Part shown: in pieces, positions 1-7,060 of the stretch
Layout: each line of letters opens with the position of its first letter
How positions within the stretch are numbered: the first letter of the stretch is position 1
The notes under the pieces: model-generated
What the model saw: the letters and a program-made list of their open reading frames with translations, nothing else
The model's database searches: none
Told to the model about the DNA's origin: nothing
Assembly (NCBI GenBank): GCA_013360825.1
Contig: JABWAY010000211.1
Location: 1-7,130 of the forward strand
Length of the DNA stretch: 7,130 nt
Origin: Candidatus Brocadiia bacterium
Lineage (GTDB): Bacteria; Planctomycetota; MHYJ01; WSZJ01
Direction of reading: 5' to 3'
Translations under genes and position numbers: made by a program

Positions 1-1
1 C

Positions 2-1219
2 TGGCCGGACGGGGAAGCGGGCGCGCCGGGGCGGCTGCGCGTCCACGCGGCGGCATGCACCCCGGTTCCATGCGGGGGCGCGAGAGTCTGGGCGTTCCGG
101 TACGTCCCCCTCGACCGCGTCCTCATTCCCGTCACGCCCGGCGGGTTGCCGCCCGGCGAGCCGGTCCCGCCCGCCATCCTCGACGCGCTCTTCCCGAACC
201 CCGTTGTCCGCCCGCGCGGCCCAGGGATCTTCCTCGGCCGCACGCCGGTCGCCCCGGTGCGCCTGGCGATCGGGTCGTGGCTGCTCGTGATCGCCGCGGA
301 GGGACGGGCCCCGCTGCGCGTTCCCCTCGCCGTCGCCCGGCAGGAGACGGCCCACACCGAGGTGACGCTTTTCGAACCCGCCGAAATCCCGGACGGATTC
401 GTGGTTGTGCCGGGAGGCGCGTTCGTGATGCAGGGGGACCCGCAGAACTGGGCCGGTGGAGTCGCGACCCGCCGGGAGACCGACGACGTCTTTCTGGCGC
501 GGTTCCCCGTGACCTGCGGCGAGTGGGCCGCGGCCGTGAATCTGGCGGAAGAGGATCCGCCGCGCCTCCCGCGGCACATCATGACGCTCAAGCCGTACTG
601 GCCCGCGCTTCCCGGCGGCCGCACCGCCGTCCCGACAGCGGCATGGCGCGACGCGCACCCCGATCTGCACGCCACCCTCCAGCGGATGGAAAACGATCCG
701 GGGCCATGGCAGGAAGACTGGCCCGTCCTGGCCCTCTCCTGGGTCGACGGGCAGGTCCTCGCGCGCCGGCGCTCCGCCCGGGAACAGCGGCTCTTCTACC
801 TGCCCCACGAGGACGAATGGGAGAAGGCCGCCCGCGGCGTCGACCGCCGGCCCTTCCCCTGGGGACTCCAGATGGAGCCGCTCTTCGCGAACGTCCAGGG
901 ATCCTTCCCCGGCCTCGCCCGCCCGACGTCCGTCGATTCCTTTCCGTTCGACGAATCCCCCTGCGGGATCCGTGGTCTCGGCGGGAATGCGTCGGACCGC
1001 TGCCTGAACGATCCCGGGGTCGACCGGTGGCCGGAATGGAGGGTGATCAAGGGCGGAAGCTGGCAGAAGGTCCCGCCCTATGCCCGCGCGACCGCCCGCG
1101 CGGGAGCGCCGGTCGACACCACGAACCTCGGCAACGGTCACCGGCTTGCCTGCGCCGTGCGTCTCTCCGATCCGGCGCGGCCGGCGGCGGAGTATCGGGG
1201 GATGGCGCCGGGGAGATAG
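2..1219 (+). CDS. C-terminal part of a PEGA-like / FGE (SUMF1)-fold protein, probably a Ser/Thr kinase fusion; 5' end outside window
   Basis: The frame is open from base 2 to the TAG at 1217-1219 (405 residues visible), so the TTG at 146 is unlikely to be the start and the gene is cut by the window edge. Visible residues about 11-125 look like a PEGA-type beta domain (GARVWAFRY, LGRTPVAPVRL, GSWLLVIAAEG). From about residue 128 (IPDGFVVVPGGAFVMQGD) a formylglycine-generating-enzyme/SUMF1-like domain follows: FPVTCGEW, LPHEDEWEKAARG (267-279), FPWG (285-288), a degenerate GNVWEW box reading GNASDRC (328-334), KGGSW (350-354) and GHRLACAVRL (379-388). This order is known from bacterial Ser/Thr kinases with a C-terminal FGE-fold domain; the kinase part is inferred, not seen. 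The positions matching the two copper-binding cysteines of true FGE are not cysteine, so sulfatase maturation is unlikely and a sensing or binding role is more plausible. It could instead be a stand-alone PEGA-FGE protein. Confidence 0.82.
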   Translation, partial: WPDGEAGAPGRLRVHAAACTPVPCGGARVWAFRYVPLDRVLIPVTPGGLPPGEPVPPAILDALFPNPVVRPRGPGIFLGRTPVAPVRLAIGSWLLVIAAEGRAPLRVPLAVARQETAHTEVTLFEPAEIPDGFVVVPGGAFVMQGDPQNWAGGVATRRETDDVFLARFPVTCGEWAAAVNLAEEDPPRLPRHIMTLKPYWPALPGGRTAVPTAAWRDAHPDLHATLQRMENDPGPWQEDWPVLALSWVDGQVLARRRSAREQRLFYLPHEDEWEKAARGVDRRPFPWGLQMEPLFANVQGSFPGLARPTSVDSFPFDESPCGIRGLGGNASDRCLNDPGVDRWPEWRVIKGGSWQKVPPYARATARAGAPVDTTNLGNGHRLACAVRLSDPARPAAEYRGMAPGR

Positions 1220-1232
1220 TCGCGACCGTCCC

Positions 1233-1261
1233 TCGACGCCCCGCCCCCGCCGCGCTACCCT
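1233..1261 (+). promoter_or_regulatory. Candidate sigma70-type promoter for a leaderless MOSC transcript
   Basis: A -35-like TCGACG (1233-1238) and a -10-like TACCCT (1256-1261) are separated by exactly 17 bases. TACCCT keeps the T, A and final T that matter most in the -10 box. A start about 7 bases downstream falls at 1268-1269, which is the A of the MOSC ATG, and no Shine-Dalgarno sequence precedes that ATG. This suggests a leaderless mRNA. The call rests on motif spacing only and random matches in GC-rich DNA are possible. Confidence 0.45.
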
Positions 1262-1268
1262 GCGCCGC

Positions 1269-1733
1269 ATGAACGAGGGCACCGTCGTCTCCATCCACCT
1301 GATCCCGACCGCCGGCGGCGCCGCCTCAGCCGTCGCGGAGGCAACGGCCATCCCCGGCCAGGGCCTGAAGGGTGACCGGTATGGCGAGGGGATCGGCACG
1401 TACTCGAACAAGCCCGGACCGTCGCGCGAATTGACGCTGATCGAAGCGGAGGCGCTGGAGGGGCTGAAGCGTGAGGACGGGCTGGACCTGGCGCCGGGGG
1501 ATTCGCGGCGCAACATCGTGACGCGGGGAGTCGCGCTCAACCACCTGGTCGACCGCGAGTTCTTCGTCGGTGCCGTCCGGGCGAAAGGGATCCGGCTCTG
1601 CGAACCCTGCGCCCGGCTCGCGGAGCTGACCGACCCGAAGGCGCACCCCGGGCTGATTCACCGGGGCGGGCTCCGGGCCCAGATCCTGAGCGGCGGGACG
1701 ATCCGCGCCGGCGACACGATCCGCCCCGCCTGA
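1269..1733 (+). CDS. Small stand-alone MOSC domain protein
   Basis: This 154-residue protein is a single MOSC domain (named after the molybdenum-cofactor sulfurase C-terminus). The family is thought to bind sulfur or pterin-molybdenum ligands and to handle sulfur transfer or N-hydroxylated substrates; the exact substrate here is unknown. Visible marks are the N-terminal strand TVVSIHLIP, GLKGDRYGEG (32-41), a RELTLIEAEALE helix (53-64), PGDSRRNIVTRGVALNHLV (76-94), the conserved Cys motif LCEPC (C111 and C114) and the closing strand GGTIRAGDTI. Length is normal for single-domain members and no signal peptide is seen, so it should be cytoplasmic. The frame is open upstream to 1080, but family similarity begins at the ATG at 1269; the upstream part overlaps the FGE gene and reads as low-complexity Arg/Pro. 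It lies 49 bases after the FGE gene and appears to have its own promoter. Confidence 0.9.
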   Translation: MNEGTVVSIHLIPTAGGAASAVAEATAIPGQGLKGDRYGEGIGTYSNKPGPSRELTLIEAEALEGLKREDGLDLAPGDSRRNIVTRGVALNHLVDREFFVGAVRAKGIRLCEPCARLAELTDPKAHPGLIHRGGLRAQILSGGTIRAGDTIRPA

Positions 1734-1737
1734 GTAA

Positions 1738-1775
1738 CTCCACGATGCTCTTGTGCCATCCATTTCATCGTGGAG
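1738..1775. terminator. Convergent intergenic stem-loop, possible bidirectional terminator
   Basis: CTCCACGATG (1738-1747) is perfectly complementary to CATCGTGGAG (1766-1775), giving a 10-bp stem with an 18-base loop. It lies in the 68-base gap between the stops of two converging genes (MOSC at 1733, cyclase-like at 1802). On the + strand it is followed by CTTTCT, a weak T-run; on the - strand by TTACTC. Position favours a shared terminator, but the large loop and lack of a strong U-tract make it non-canonical. Confidence 0.55.
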
Positions 1776-1801
1776 CTTTCTAGCACGCCGCCCGGTTTCG
1801 G

Positions 1802-2959
1802 CTACTTTCCTCCGGGGAGTTCCGGCGCGTCCCGGTGGAAAATGCTCAGCCGCCCCTGCGGCCCCGACAGCGTCAGAACATACATCCCCGTCGCGTAGGC
1901 CGACGACGACTCCTGCGAACCCATCCACCCGATGTTCGCCCAGGTTCCGTCCTCCCGCTGCGACGCGACGACCGCCTCGTGAACCGCGGGGATCCAGGCC
2001 GCTGCTTCGGGTTTGAGCTTGCCGTACTCCTCGTTCACCACCGTCATCGCCATGGTGACGTAGAACAGCGCGTAGTCGGGAAACCGGTCCGCGGCCAGCC
2101 CTGCGACCTGCTGCCGCCCGAGATACCCGATCGCGTCCATCAGCACCTTCTCGTCGAGCCGCGACATCAGCACCAGCGTCGCCAGCGCCCCCGCCGTCCC
2201 CGCGACCATCGACGTTCCCGTGCCCTTCTGGTACTCGAACCCGCCGTCCGCACACTGGGTCGCCTTCAGGTACGCAAACCCGCGGTCGAGGACTTCCTTC
2301 GAAACCGGGATGCCGAAATTCTTCGCCGCACGGAGCGCCTGGACCGCACAGACGGTCGTCGACCCCTCATGTTCGTGCCCCCCCGCGGCCTTGTGGTACC
2401 ACCAACCCCCCTCCGCGCTCTGCGCATCGGCCACCAGCGTCGCGGCCTGCGCCACCAGCGCCTTCAGCTCGTCCAGCTTCACCCGCTCCGGCGGCGGTTT
2501 GTTCAGCAGCGCGCGGCCGTAAAACTCCGCCAGAAACAGCGTCGCGAACCCCTGGCTGTGCAGCCACGTGTGACCCTCGGCGCGGAAGTCCCCGTTCTTC
2601 TGCTGCTTGAGCAGCCAGTCGTAGGCCTTCCAGAGCGCGGGATCGGCGAAAGGGTCATCGCTGGAAGCGAGGATCGAAAGAGCCGCGACCGACGTGACGG
2701 CGACCGGGAACTTGTCCCCCCAGTGGCCGTCCTCGCCCTGCATCTTCGTCAGCGCCGCGAGCCCCCGGGTCGTCGCCGCCGCCAGCTGCTCCGCGGTCGG
2801 CGGAGCCTTCGCGTCCGGCGGTTTCGGAGGTTTCGCCGGATCGGGAGGCGGACGACGGAGCTCGGCCCCGTCCGGCGGCTTCCCCGGTGCGACGGGGTCT
2901 TCCTCGGCGGCGGCGAGCACGGCAAGCGCGACGGCGATCACGACGGCGATGCGTTTCAT
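1802..2959 (-). CDS. Exported protein with prenyltransferase/squalene-cyclase-like alpha-toroid repeats
   Basis: This 385-residue protein begins with a signal peptide (MKRIAVVIAVALAVLAAA, cleavage near residue 18), then a proline-rich linker (22-54), then a domain of QW-type repeats of the terpene cyclase/prenyltransferase alpha-alpha toroid fold. Repeat cores are QGEDGHW (74-80), QQKNGDF (119-124 region), QSAEGGWW (180-187), QCADGGF (235-241) and QREDGTW (334-340), each followed by a helix with small residues. The DxDD acid motif of squalene-hopene cyclases is absent, the chain is far shorter than the 600-plus residues of those enzymes, and the protein is exported, so it is probably not a terpene cyclase. 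Many such proteins are known from Planctomycetota with no assigned role. The start at 2959 is chosen because it gives the signal peptide and is preceded by GAGGG at 2967-2971 with 7-base spacing; the frame extends to 3091 but that stretch overlaps the permease gene. Confidence 0.87.
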   Translation of the reverse strand: MKRIAVVIAVALAVLAAAEEDPVAPGKPPDGAELRRPPPDPAKPPKPPDAKAPPTAEQLAAATTRGLAALTKMQGEDGHWGDKFPVAVTSVAALSILASSDDPFADPALWKAYDWLLKQQKNGDFRAEGHTWLHSQGFATLFLAEFYGRALLNKPPPERVKLDELKALVAQAATLVADAQSAEGGWWYHKAAGGHEHEGSTTVCAVQALRAAKNFGIPVSKEVLDRGFAYLKATQCADGGFEYQKGTGTSMVAGTAGALATLVLMSRLDEKVLMDAIGYLGRQQVAGLAADRFPDYALFYVTMAMTVVNEEYGKLKPEAAAWIPAVHEAVVASQREDGTWANIGWMGSQESSSAYATGMYVLTLSGPQGRLSIFHRDAPELPGGK

Positions 2960-2966
2960 GGTCCGG

Positions 2967-2971
2967 CCCTC
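2967..2971 (-). promoter_or_regulatory. Ribosome binding site of the cyclase-like gene
   Basis: GAGGG on the - strand lies 7 bases before the ATG at 2957-2959. It supports this start over the longer in-frame upstream options inside the permease gene. Confidence 0.5.
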
Positions 2972-2986
2972 GGTGGGTTCCGGCGA

Positions 2987-3014
2987 TTGGACGCGCGGCG
3001 GCCGGGAAAGTTCC
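2987..3014 (-). promoter_or_regulatory. Candidate ECF-sigma (sigmaE-like) promoter of the cyclase-like gene
   Basis: On the - strand GGAACTT (3014-3008) is followed after 16 bases by TCCAA (2991-2987). This matches the published RpoE-type pattern GGAACTT-N16-TCNAA, in the 64-base gap between the permease stop (3024) and the cyclase-like ATG (2959). Initiation near 2981-2983 would give a leader of about 22 bases that includes the GAGGG ribosome binding site. The elements and spacing are seen; which sigma factor reads them is inference, and ECF factors of other lineages differ in their preferred sequences. Confidence 0.5.
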
Positions 3015-3023
3015 GTGGCAGAT

Positions 3024-6000
3024 TCAGCGCGGCGCGGGGGAGTCCCCGCCGCTCCGCCCGCCCCTGCCCAGCCCGACGAGCCGCTGCGCATCGTCCAGAA
3101 GCGTATAGGCGACCGGAACCACGAGCAGCGTCAGCAGGGTCGACGTGATCAGGCCGCCGATGACCGCAATCGCCATCGGCGCGCGCGTCTCCGACCCTTC
3201 CCCGGTCCCCATCGCGATCGGCAGCATGCCGAAGACCAGCGCGAAGGTGGTCATCAGCACCGGGCGCAGCCGGGCCGGCCCCGCCCGAAGAAGCGCCGGA
3301 TTCCGCTCCAGCCCGTCACGGTCGCGGAGCGTGATCGTGTAGTCGATCAGCAGGATTCCATTTTTCGTGACGACCCCCATCAGCATGATGATTCCGATCA
3401 TCGTGAAGATATTCATGGTCGTCCCGGTGAGAAGAAGGGCCCCGAGGGCACCCACGATCGACAGGGGAAGCGACAGCATGATCGTGAACGGGTGCACGAA
3501 GCTCTCGAACTGCGAGGCCAGCACGAGGTAGACGAGGACGATCGCGAGCATCAGGGTGAAGGAGAAGTTCACCGCGGTCTCCTGCATCATCTCCGCATTT
3601 CCGACGAAGCCGACTGAGTACCCGGCGGGGAGAGGGTTGGCCTCGAGGATCCCCTGGACTTCCTTCACCGCCTCCCCGAGCACCTTCTTCCCCTGGACCA
3701 GATTCGCGTAGACCGTGACGACCCGGGTCCTGTTGTACCGGTTGATCTGGACCGGCCCGGTAGACGGCTCCACGCGACCGACGCTTCCCACCCGGATCAG
3801 GGCGCCGTCCCGGTTCCTGACCGTGAGGCGCTCGATATCGGCCGCGCCGCGGCGGAACGGCGCGTCGAGCCGGATGCGGACATCGAAGCGTTCGCCGCCG
3901 GCGCGGAACCGGGCGGCGTCGACGCCTCCGATGAGGGAGCGGACGGTGGTGGCGACGGCGAGCGGATCGAGGCCGACGGCGGCGGCCCGGTCGCGGTCCA
4001 CGAGGAGGCCGAGTTCCGGTTTGCCCTTTTCGTACGAGGTTTCGAGGTCGGCGTACCCGCCCGCGCCGCGGAGGCGGGAGACGAGGGTCGTGGCGTCGGC
4101 GTCAAGGCGGTCGAGGTCGGGCCCGCGCAGCTCGAGCTGGAGTTCCGCGGCCTTGAACCCGCCGCCGCTGACGCGGGGAACGATCTCGACGCTGACCGCG
4201 GCATCCTCGATGTCGGCCACGGCCGCGCGGACCCATTCCATCGCGGTTTCCTGGGAAACGGCGCGGGCGGACTTGGGGGTCATCCGGACATAGAGTGTCC
4301 CCTCGTTGACGCGCTGGAGATCGTCGGCGCCGATCGTCTGGAAGGTGTAGTCGAGCCAGGATTGCCCTGCGAGGCGGTTCCGGATGACGCCCATGACGCC
4401 GTCGGTGCGCGAGAGGGACGACCCCAGGGGGGCGCGGACGCGGACGTTGAACTCGCTCTGGTCCTCCTTCGGCACGAACTCCGACCTGATCCCGCGCGCG
4501 GTCCAGGCGGCGCCGGCGAAGGCGGCGAACGCGACGAGGATCACCAGCCAGCGGTGGCGGAGCGACACCGCGAGCAGCCGGCCGTACAGCGACTCCACGA
4601 AGAGGAACGGCTTCTCGGAGAGGCGGTAGAGCGCCCCGTGGCGCGGTTTCCGGAGGAATCGCGAGGAGAGCATCGGGTCGAGCGTGAACGAGACAAGCAT
4701 GGAAATGGAGACGGCGAAGGCGACGGTCATTCCGAACTGGTAGAAAAAGCGGCCGACGAGGCCCCGCATGAAGGCGACCGGGACGAAGACCGCCACGACC
4801 GAGAGCGTGGTCGCGAACACGGCGAGGGCGATTTCCGCGGTGGCGAACGCCGCCGCCTCCCTCGGGGGCTTCCCCTCCTCCACGTGCCGCATCGTGTTTT
4901 CCTGCACGACGATGGAGTCGTCGATCAGGAGCCCGATCGCCAGCGAGAGCGCGAGCAGCGTCATCATGTTCTGCGTGAAGCCGAGCGCATCCATGAGGAT
5001 GAACGTCCCGATGACCGCCGTCGGGATGACCAGCGCGCTGATGATCGTGCTGCGCACGTTGCGCAGGAAGACGAACACGATGATCGTGGCGAGCCCGCCG
5101 CCGAACACCATGTGGAACTGGACCTCATGCACGGACTGCTCGATGAAAACCGACAGATCCTGCCCGACCTCGAGCCGGATCCCGCGGCCCGCAAGCTCCG
5201 CCCGGAGCTTCTCGACCTCCGCCTTCACCGCCCCCGCGACCTGGACCGTGTTGCTCCCGGACTGGCGGCGGACGAGAAGGGCCAGCGCCTGCCGGTCGTC
5301 GAGCCGGGCCATGCTCCGCTCTTCTTCAAGCGAGTCCTCCACCCGTCCGATCTCCCCGAGCCGGATCGGCGCGCCGTTCCGCCAGGCGATCACGAGCTGC
5401 TCGAACTCCTTCGCGGACCGGAATTCCGCCTTCGTCTTCACGATGAATTCTGAACGGCCCGCCTCGATCCGCCCCCCCGGCTGCTCGACATGCCCGCCGC
5501 GCAACGCTGCCTGCACATCCTCCACCGCCAGCGCGTAGCCCTCGATCCGGTCCGGGTTGAGCCAGACCCAGAACTGCCGGCGCCGGCCACCGACCAGGCG
5601 GACCTGTCCGACGTCCTTCACGCGCTGAATCCGTTCCTTGATGACGTTGTCCGCGACGTCGGTCAGTTCCTCGACGCCGAGGTCGCCCGAGACCGCGATC
5701 GACAGGACCGGGGTGGAGTCGATGTCGAATTTCTCGACGACGGGGTCTTCCATGTCCGCGGGAAGGACCGACCGGATCCCCGCGAGCCGCGCCTGGACCT
5801 CCTGGAACGCCACGTCCACAGACTTCTCCAGCTCGAACTCGATCACGACCTGCGAGACGCCGTCGGTGCTGGTGGAGCGCAGGTGACGGATCCCCGCGAC
5901 CGTGGAGACCGCTTCCTCGATCGGCTCCGAGACGGTCGACTCGACGGACGCGGGGTCCGCGCCCGGGAGGACGGAGACGATCGTGATGACGGGCATTTCG

Positions 6001-6119
6001 ACCCTGGGGAAGAGGTCGATGCCGATGTTCCGGAACGAGATGACGCCGAACACGATGATGGCGAGGATGGCCATGGTCGTGAAGACGGGCCTGCGGATCG
6101 CGGTGTCGGAGAGGATCAC
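3024..6119 (-). CDS. RND (HAE-1/AcrB-type) inner-membrane efflux permease
   Basis: This 1031-residue protein is a full-length proton-driven RND pump subunit that would export drugs or other amphipathic compounds from periplasm or membrane through a tripartite complex. It opens with the family signature MILSDTAIRRPVFTTM, followed by TM1 (about 13-30), a large periplasmic loop (about 31-335), TM2-6 (336-485), TM7 (about 524-543), a second periplasmic loop (to about 850) and TM8-12 (852-1006). The proton-relay residues are present: D400 and D401 in TM4 (GLLIDDSIVV) and K919 in TM10 (VVTKNGILLIDY), matching D407, D408 and K940 of AcrB. The start is GTG at 6119-6117, overlapping the adaptor's TGA by 4 bases (GTGA), with no Shine-Dalgarno sequence, so translation is probably coupled. 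No frameshift or missing motif is seen. Substrate cannot be told from sequence, and a more specific subfamily (for example MdtC-like) is not assignable by eye. Confidence 0.95.
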   Translation of the reverse strand: MILSDTAIRRPVFTTMAILAIIVFGVISFRNIGIDLFPRVEMPVITIVSVLPGADPASVESTVSEPIEEAVSTVAGIRHLRSTSTDGVSQVVIEFELEKSVDVAFQEVQARLAGIRSVLPADMEDPVVEKFDIDSTPVLSIAVSGDLGVEELTDVADNVIKERIQRVKDVGQVRLVGGRRRQFWVWLNPDRIEGYALAVEDVQAALRGGHVEQPGGRIEAGRSEFIVKTKAEFRSAKEFEQLVIAWRNGAPIRLGEIGRVEDSLEEERSMARLDDRQALALLVRRQSGSNTVQVAGAVKAEVEKLRAELAGRGIRLEVGQDLSVFIEQSVHEVQFHMVFGGGLATIIVFVFLRNVRSTIISALVIPTAVIGTFILMDALGFTQNMMTLLALSLAIGLLIDDSIVVQENTMRHVEEGKPPREAAAFATAEIALAVFATTLSVVAVFVPVAFMRGLVGRFFYQFGMTVAFAVSISMLVSFTLDPMLSSRFLRKPRHGALYRLSEKPFLFVESLYGRLLAVSLRHRWLVILVAFAAFAGAAWTARGIRSEFVPKEDQSEFNVRVRAPLGSSLSRTDGVMGVIRNRLAGQSWLDYTFQTIGADDLQRVNEGTLYVRMTPKSARAVSQETAMEWVRAAVADIEDAAVSVEIVPRVSGGGFKAAELQLELRGPDLDRLDADATTLVSRLRGAGGYADLETSYEKGKPELGLLVDRDRAAAVGLDPLAVATTVRSLIGGVDAARFRAGGERFDVRIRLDAPFRRGAADIERLTVRNRDGALIRVGSVGRVEPSTGPVQINRYNRTRVVTVYANLVQGKKVLGEAVKEVQGILEANPLPAGYSVGFVGNAEMMQETAVNFSFTLMLAIVLVYLVLASQFESFVHPFTIMLSLPLSIVGALGALLLTGTTMNIFTMIGIIMLMGVVTKNGILLIDYTITLRDRDGLERNPALLRAGPARLRPVLMTTFALVFGMLPIAMGTGEGSETRAPMAIAVIGGLITSTLLTLLVVPVAYTLLDDAQRLVGLGRGGRSGGDSPAPR

Positions 6120-7060
6120 GGTGTTTTCGCGACCAGGATCCTGTCGCCGGGGGAGAGGCCCTCGAGGACTTCGAGGAAGTCCCCCCAGGATTCCCCGGTG
6201 CGCACCGGCCGGAGCGCCGGCCTGCCGCCCTCGAGGACGCGCACCGACGGACCGCGCTGGGACGACACGATCGCGGCGGCGGGGATGTAGAGGGCCTCGC
6301 GCGGGCTGTCCTCGACGACGCGGACGCGGGCGAGGAGACCCGGGCGGAGGCGGCCGTCCGGGTTCGGGAGGACCGTCCGGCAGCGGAACGTCCGCGTCGC
6401 CTCATCCAGATCCGGGAGGATGAGGGAGAGGGTGCTTTCCCCACGCCCGTCCGCGACCCCTTCAATCTCCCACAGGAGCACGGTCGCCGCGCTGACGCGC
6501 GACAGCATCCGCTGGGGGAGCCGGAACTCGAGGTCCAGCGATGCGACGTCGCGGATCTCCAGCAGTTCCGTCACCGGCGCCGAGGTCACCGGCTGGCCCG
6601 GATCTACGAACCGCCGTGTCACGATCCCGTCATAGGGGGCCCGGATGACGGCATCCGTGAGCCGCCGGCGCGCCAGCTCGAGCGCCGCGTCCGCGAGCTT
6701 CACGTGCACCTCCGCCGTGCTCAGGCGGGCCTTCGCGTCGTCGAACTGCTTCCGCGGGATCGAAGGCTCCTCGCCCGCCGGTTTGTCCCAGAGCGCGCGG
6801 ATCCGCTCGAACTGGAGGGAGGCATCCGTCCGGGCGACGACCATCACCTCCCGCTCCGCCTCGCGGACCGCGATCTCCAGCGCGAACGTCGCCGTGTCGA
6901 GCCGGACCAGTTCCTGCCCTGCCGTCACGGCGTCCCCCTCCCGGACCAGGACCTCGTCCACCCGCCCCGAGACCTGCGCCCCGACACGGGTCGTCCGGCG
7001 CGCCCGGAGCTCGCCCACGCACGCCGTCTCCCAAGTCAGATGCTGAACCGTGTTCAACAT
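6116..7060 (-). CDS. RND efflux periplasmic adaptor (HlyD/MFP family), N-terminus apparently lost
   Basis: This 314-residue ORF encodes a membrane-fusion protein that would link the permease (4-base overlap downstream) to an outer-membrane channel. Domains in order: first lipoyl half (VGAQVSGRVDEVLVREGDAV, 26-45), alpha-hairpin (about 60-135, with an IPRKQFDDAKARL segment), second lipoyl half (AVIRAPYDGIVTRR, 137-150), beta-barrel (about 165-250) and membrane-proximal domain (about 255-314, ending SPGDRILVAKTP). Family members normally have a signal or lipoprotein peptide and 20-40 residues before the GELRARR strand. Here that part is missing: residues 1-9 (MLNTVQHLT) are a translation of the palindromic repeat at 7040-7060. 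Upstream the frame reads through more repeat to a stop at 7115-7117. No Shine-Dalgarno sequence precedes the ATG. Without export the product could not work, so this is either a broken gene or an assembly junction; a GTG at codon 15 would be shorter still. Confidence 0.85.
   Translation of the reverse strand: MLNTVQHLTWETACVGELRARRTTRVGAQVSGRVDEVLVREGDAVTAGQELVRLDTATFALEIAVREAEREVMVVARTDASLQFERIRALWDKPAGEEPSIPRKQFDDAKARLSTAEVHVKLADAALELARRRLTDAVIRAPYDGIVTRRFVDPGQPVTSAPVTELLEIRDVASLDLEFRLPQRMLSRVSAATVLLWEIEGVADGRGESTLSLILPDLDEATRTFRCRTVLPNPDGRLRPGLLARVRVVEDSPREALYIPAAAIVSSQRGPSVRVLEGGRPALRPVRTGESWGDFLEVLEGLSPGDRILVAKTP

Noticed and set aside
55..1272. A 405-codon open frame on the + strand overlapping the FGE-fold gene
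   Set aside because: It is Arg/Pro/Gly-rich without any recognisable domain and is explained as a shadow frame in 70% GC DNA.
1802..2959. Hopanoid biosynthesis link (squalene-hopene cyclase next to an RND-superfamily exporter such as HpnN)
   Set aside because: The protein is too short, exported and without DxDD, and the permease is an AcrB-type pump with an adaptor rather than an HpnN-type protein.
3034..3049. GC-only hairpin GCGGGG / CCCCGC near the permease stop, considered as a terminator or attenuator before the cyclase-like gene
   Set aside because: The stem is 6 bp, lies within the permease coding sequence, and no T-run follows; such stems are expected by chance at this GC content.
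1835..3148. Long + strand open frame opposite the cyclase-like gene
   Set aside because: It has an Arg-rich composition and no motif; the opposite strand encodes a clear signal peptide and repeat protein.
4362..5453. Long + strand open frame opposite the permease gene
   Set aside because: It reads as charged low-complexity (Arg/Asp/Glu/His) sequence antisense to conserved RND coding sequence; no independent start signal.
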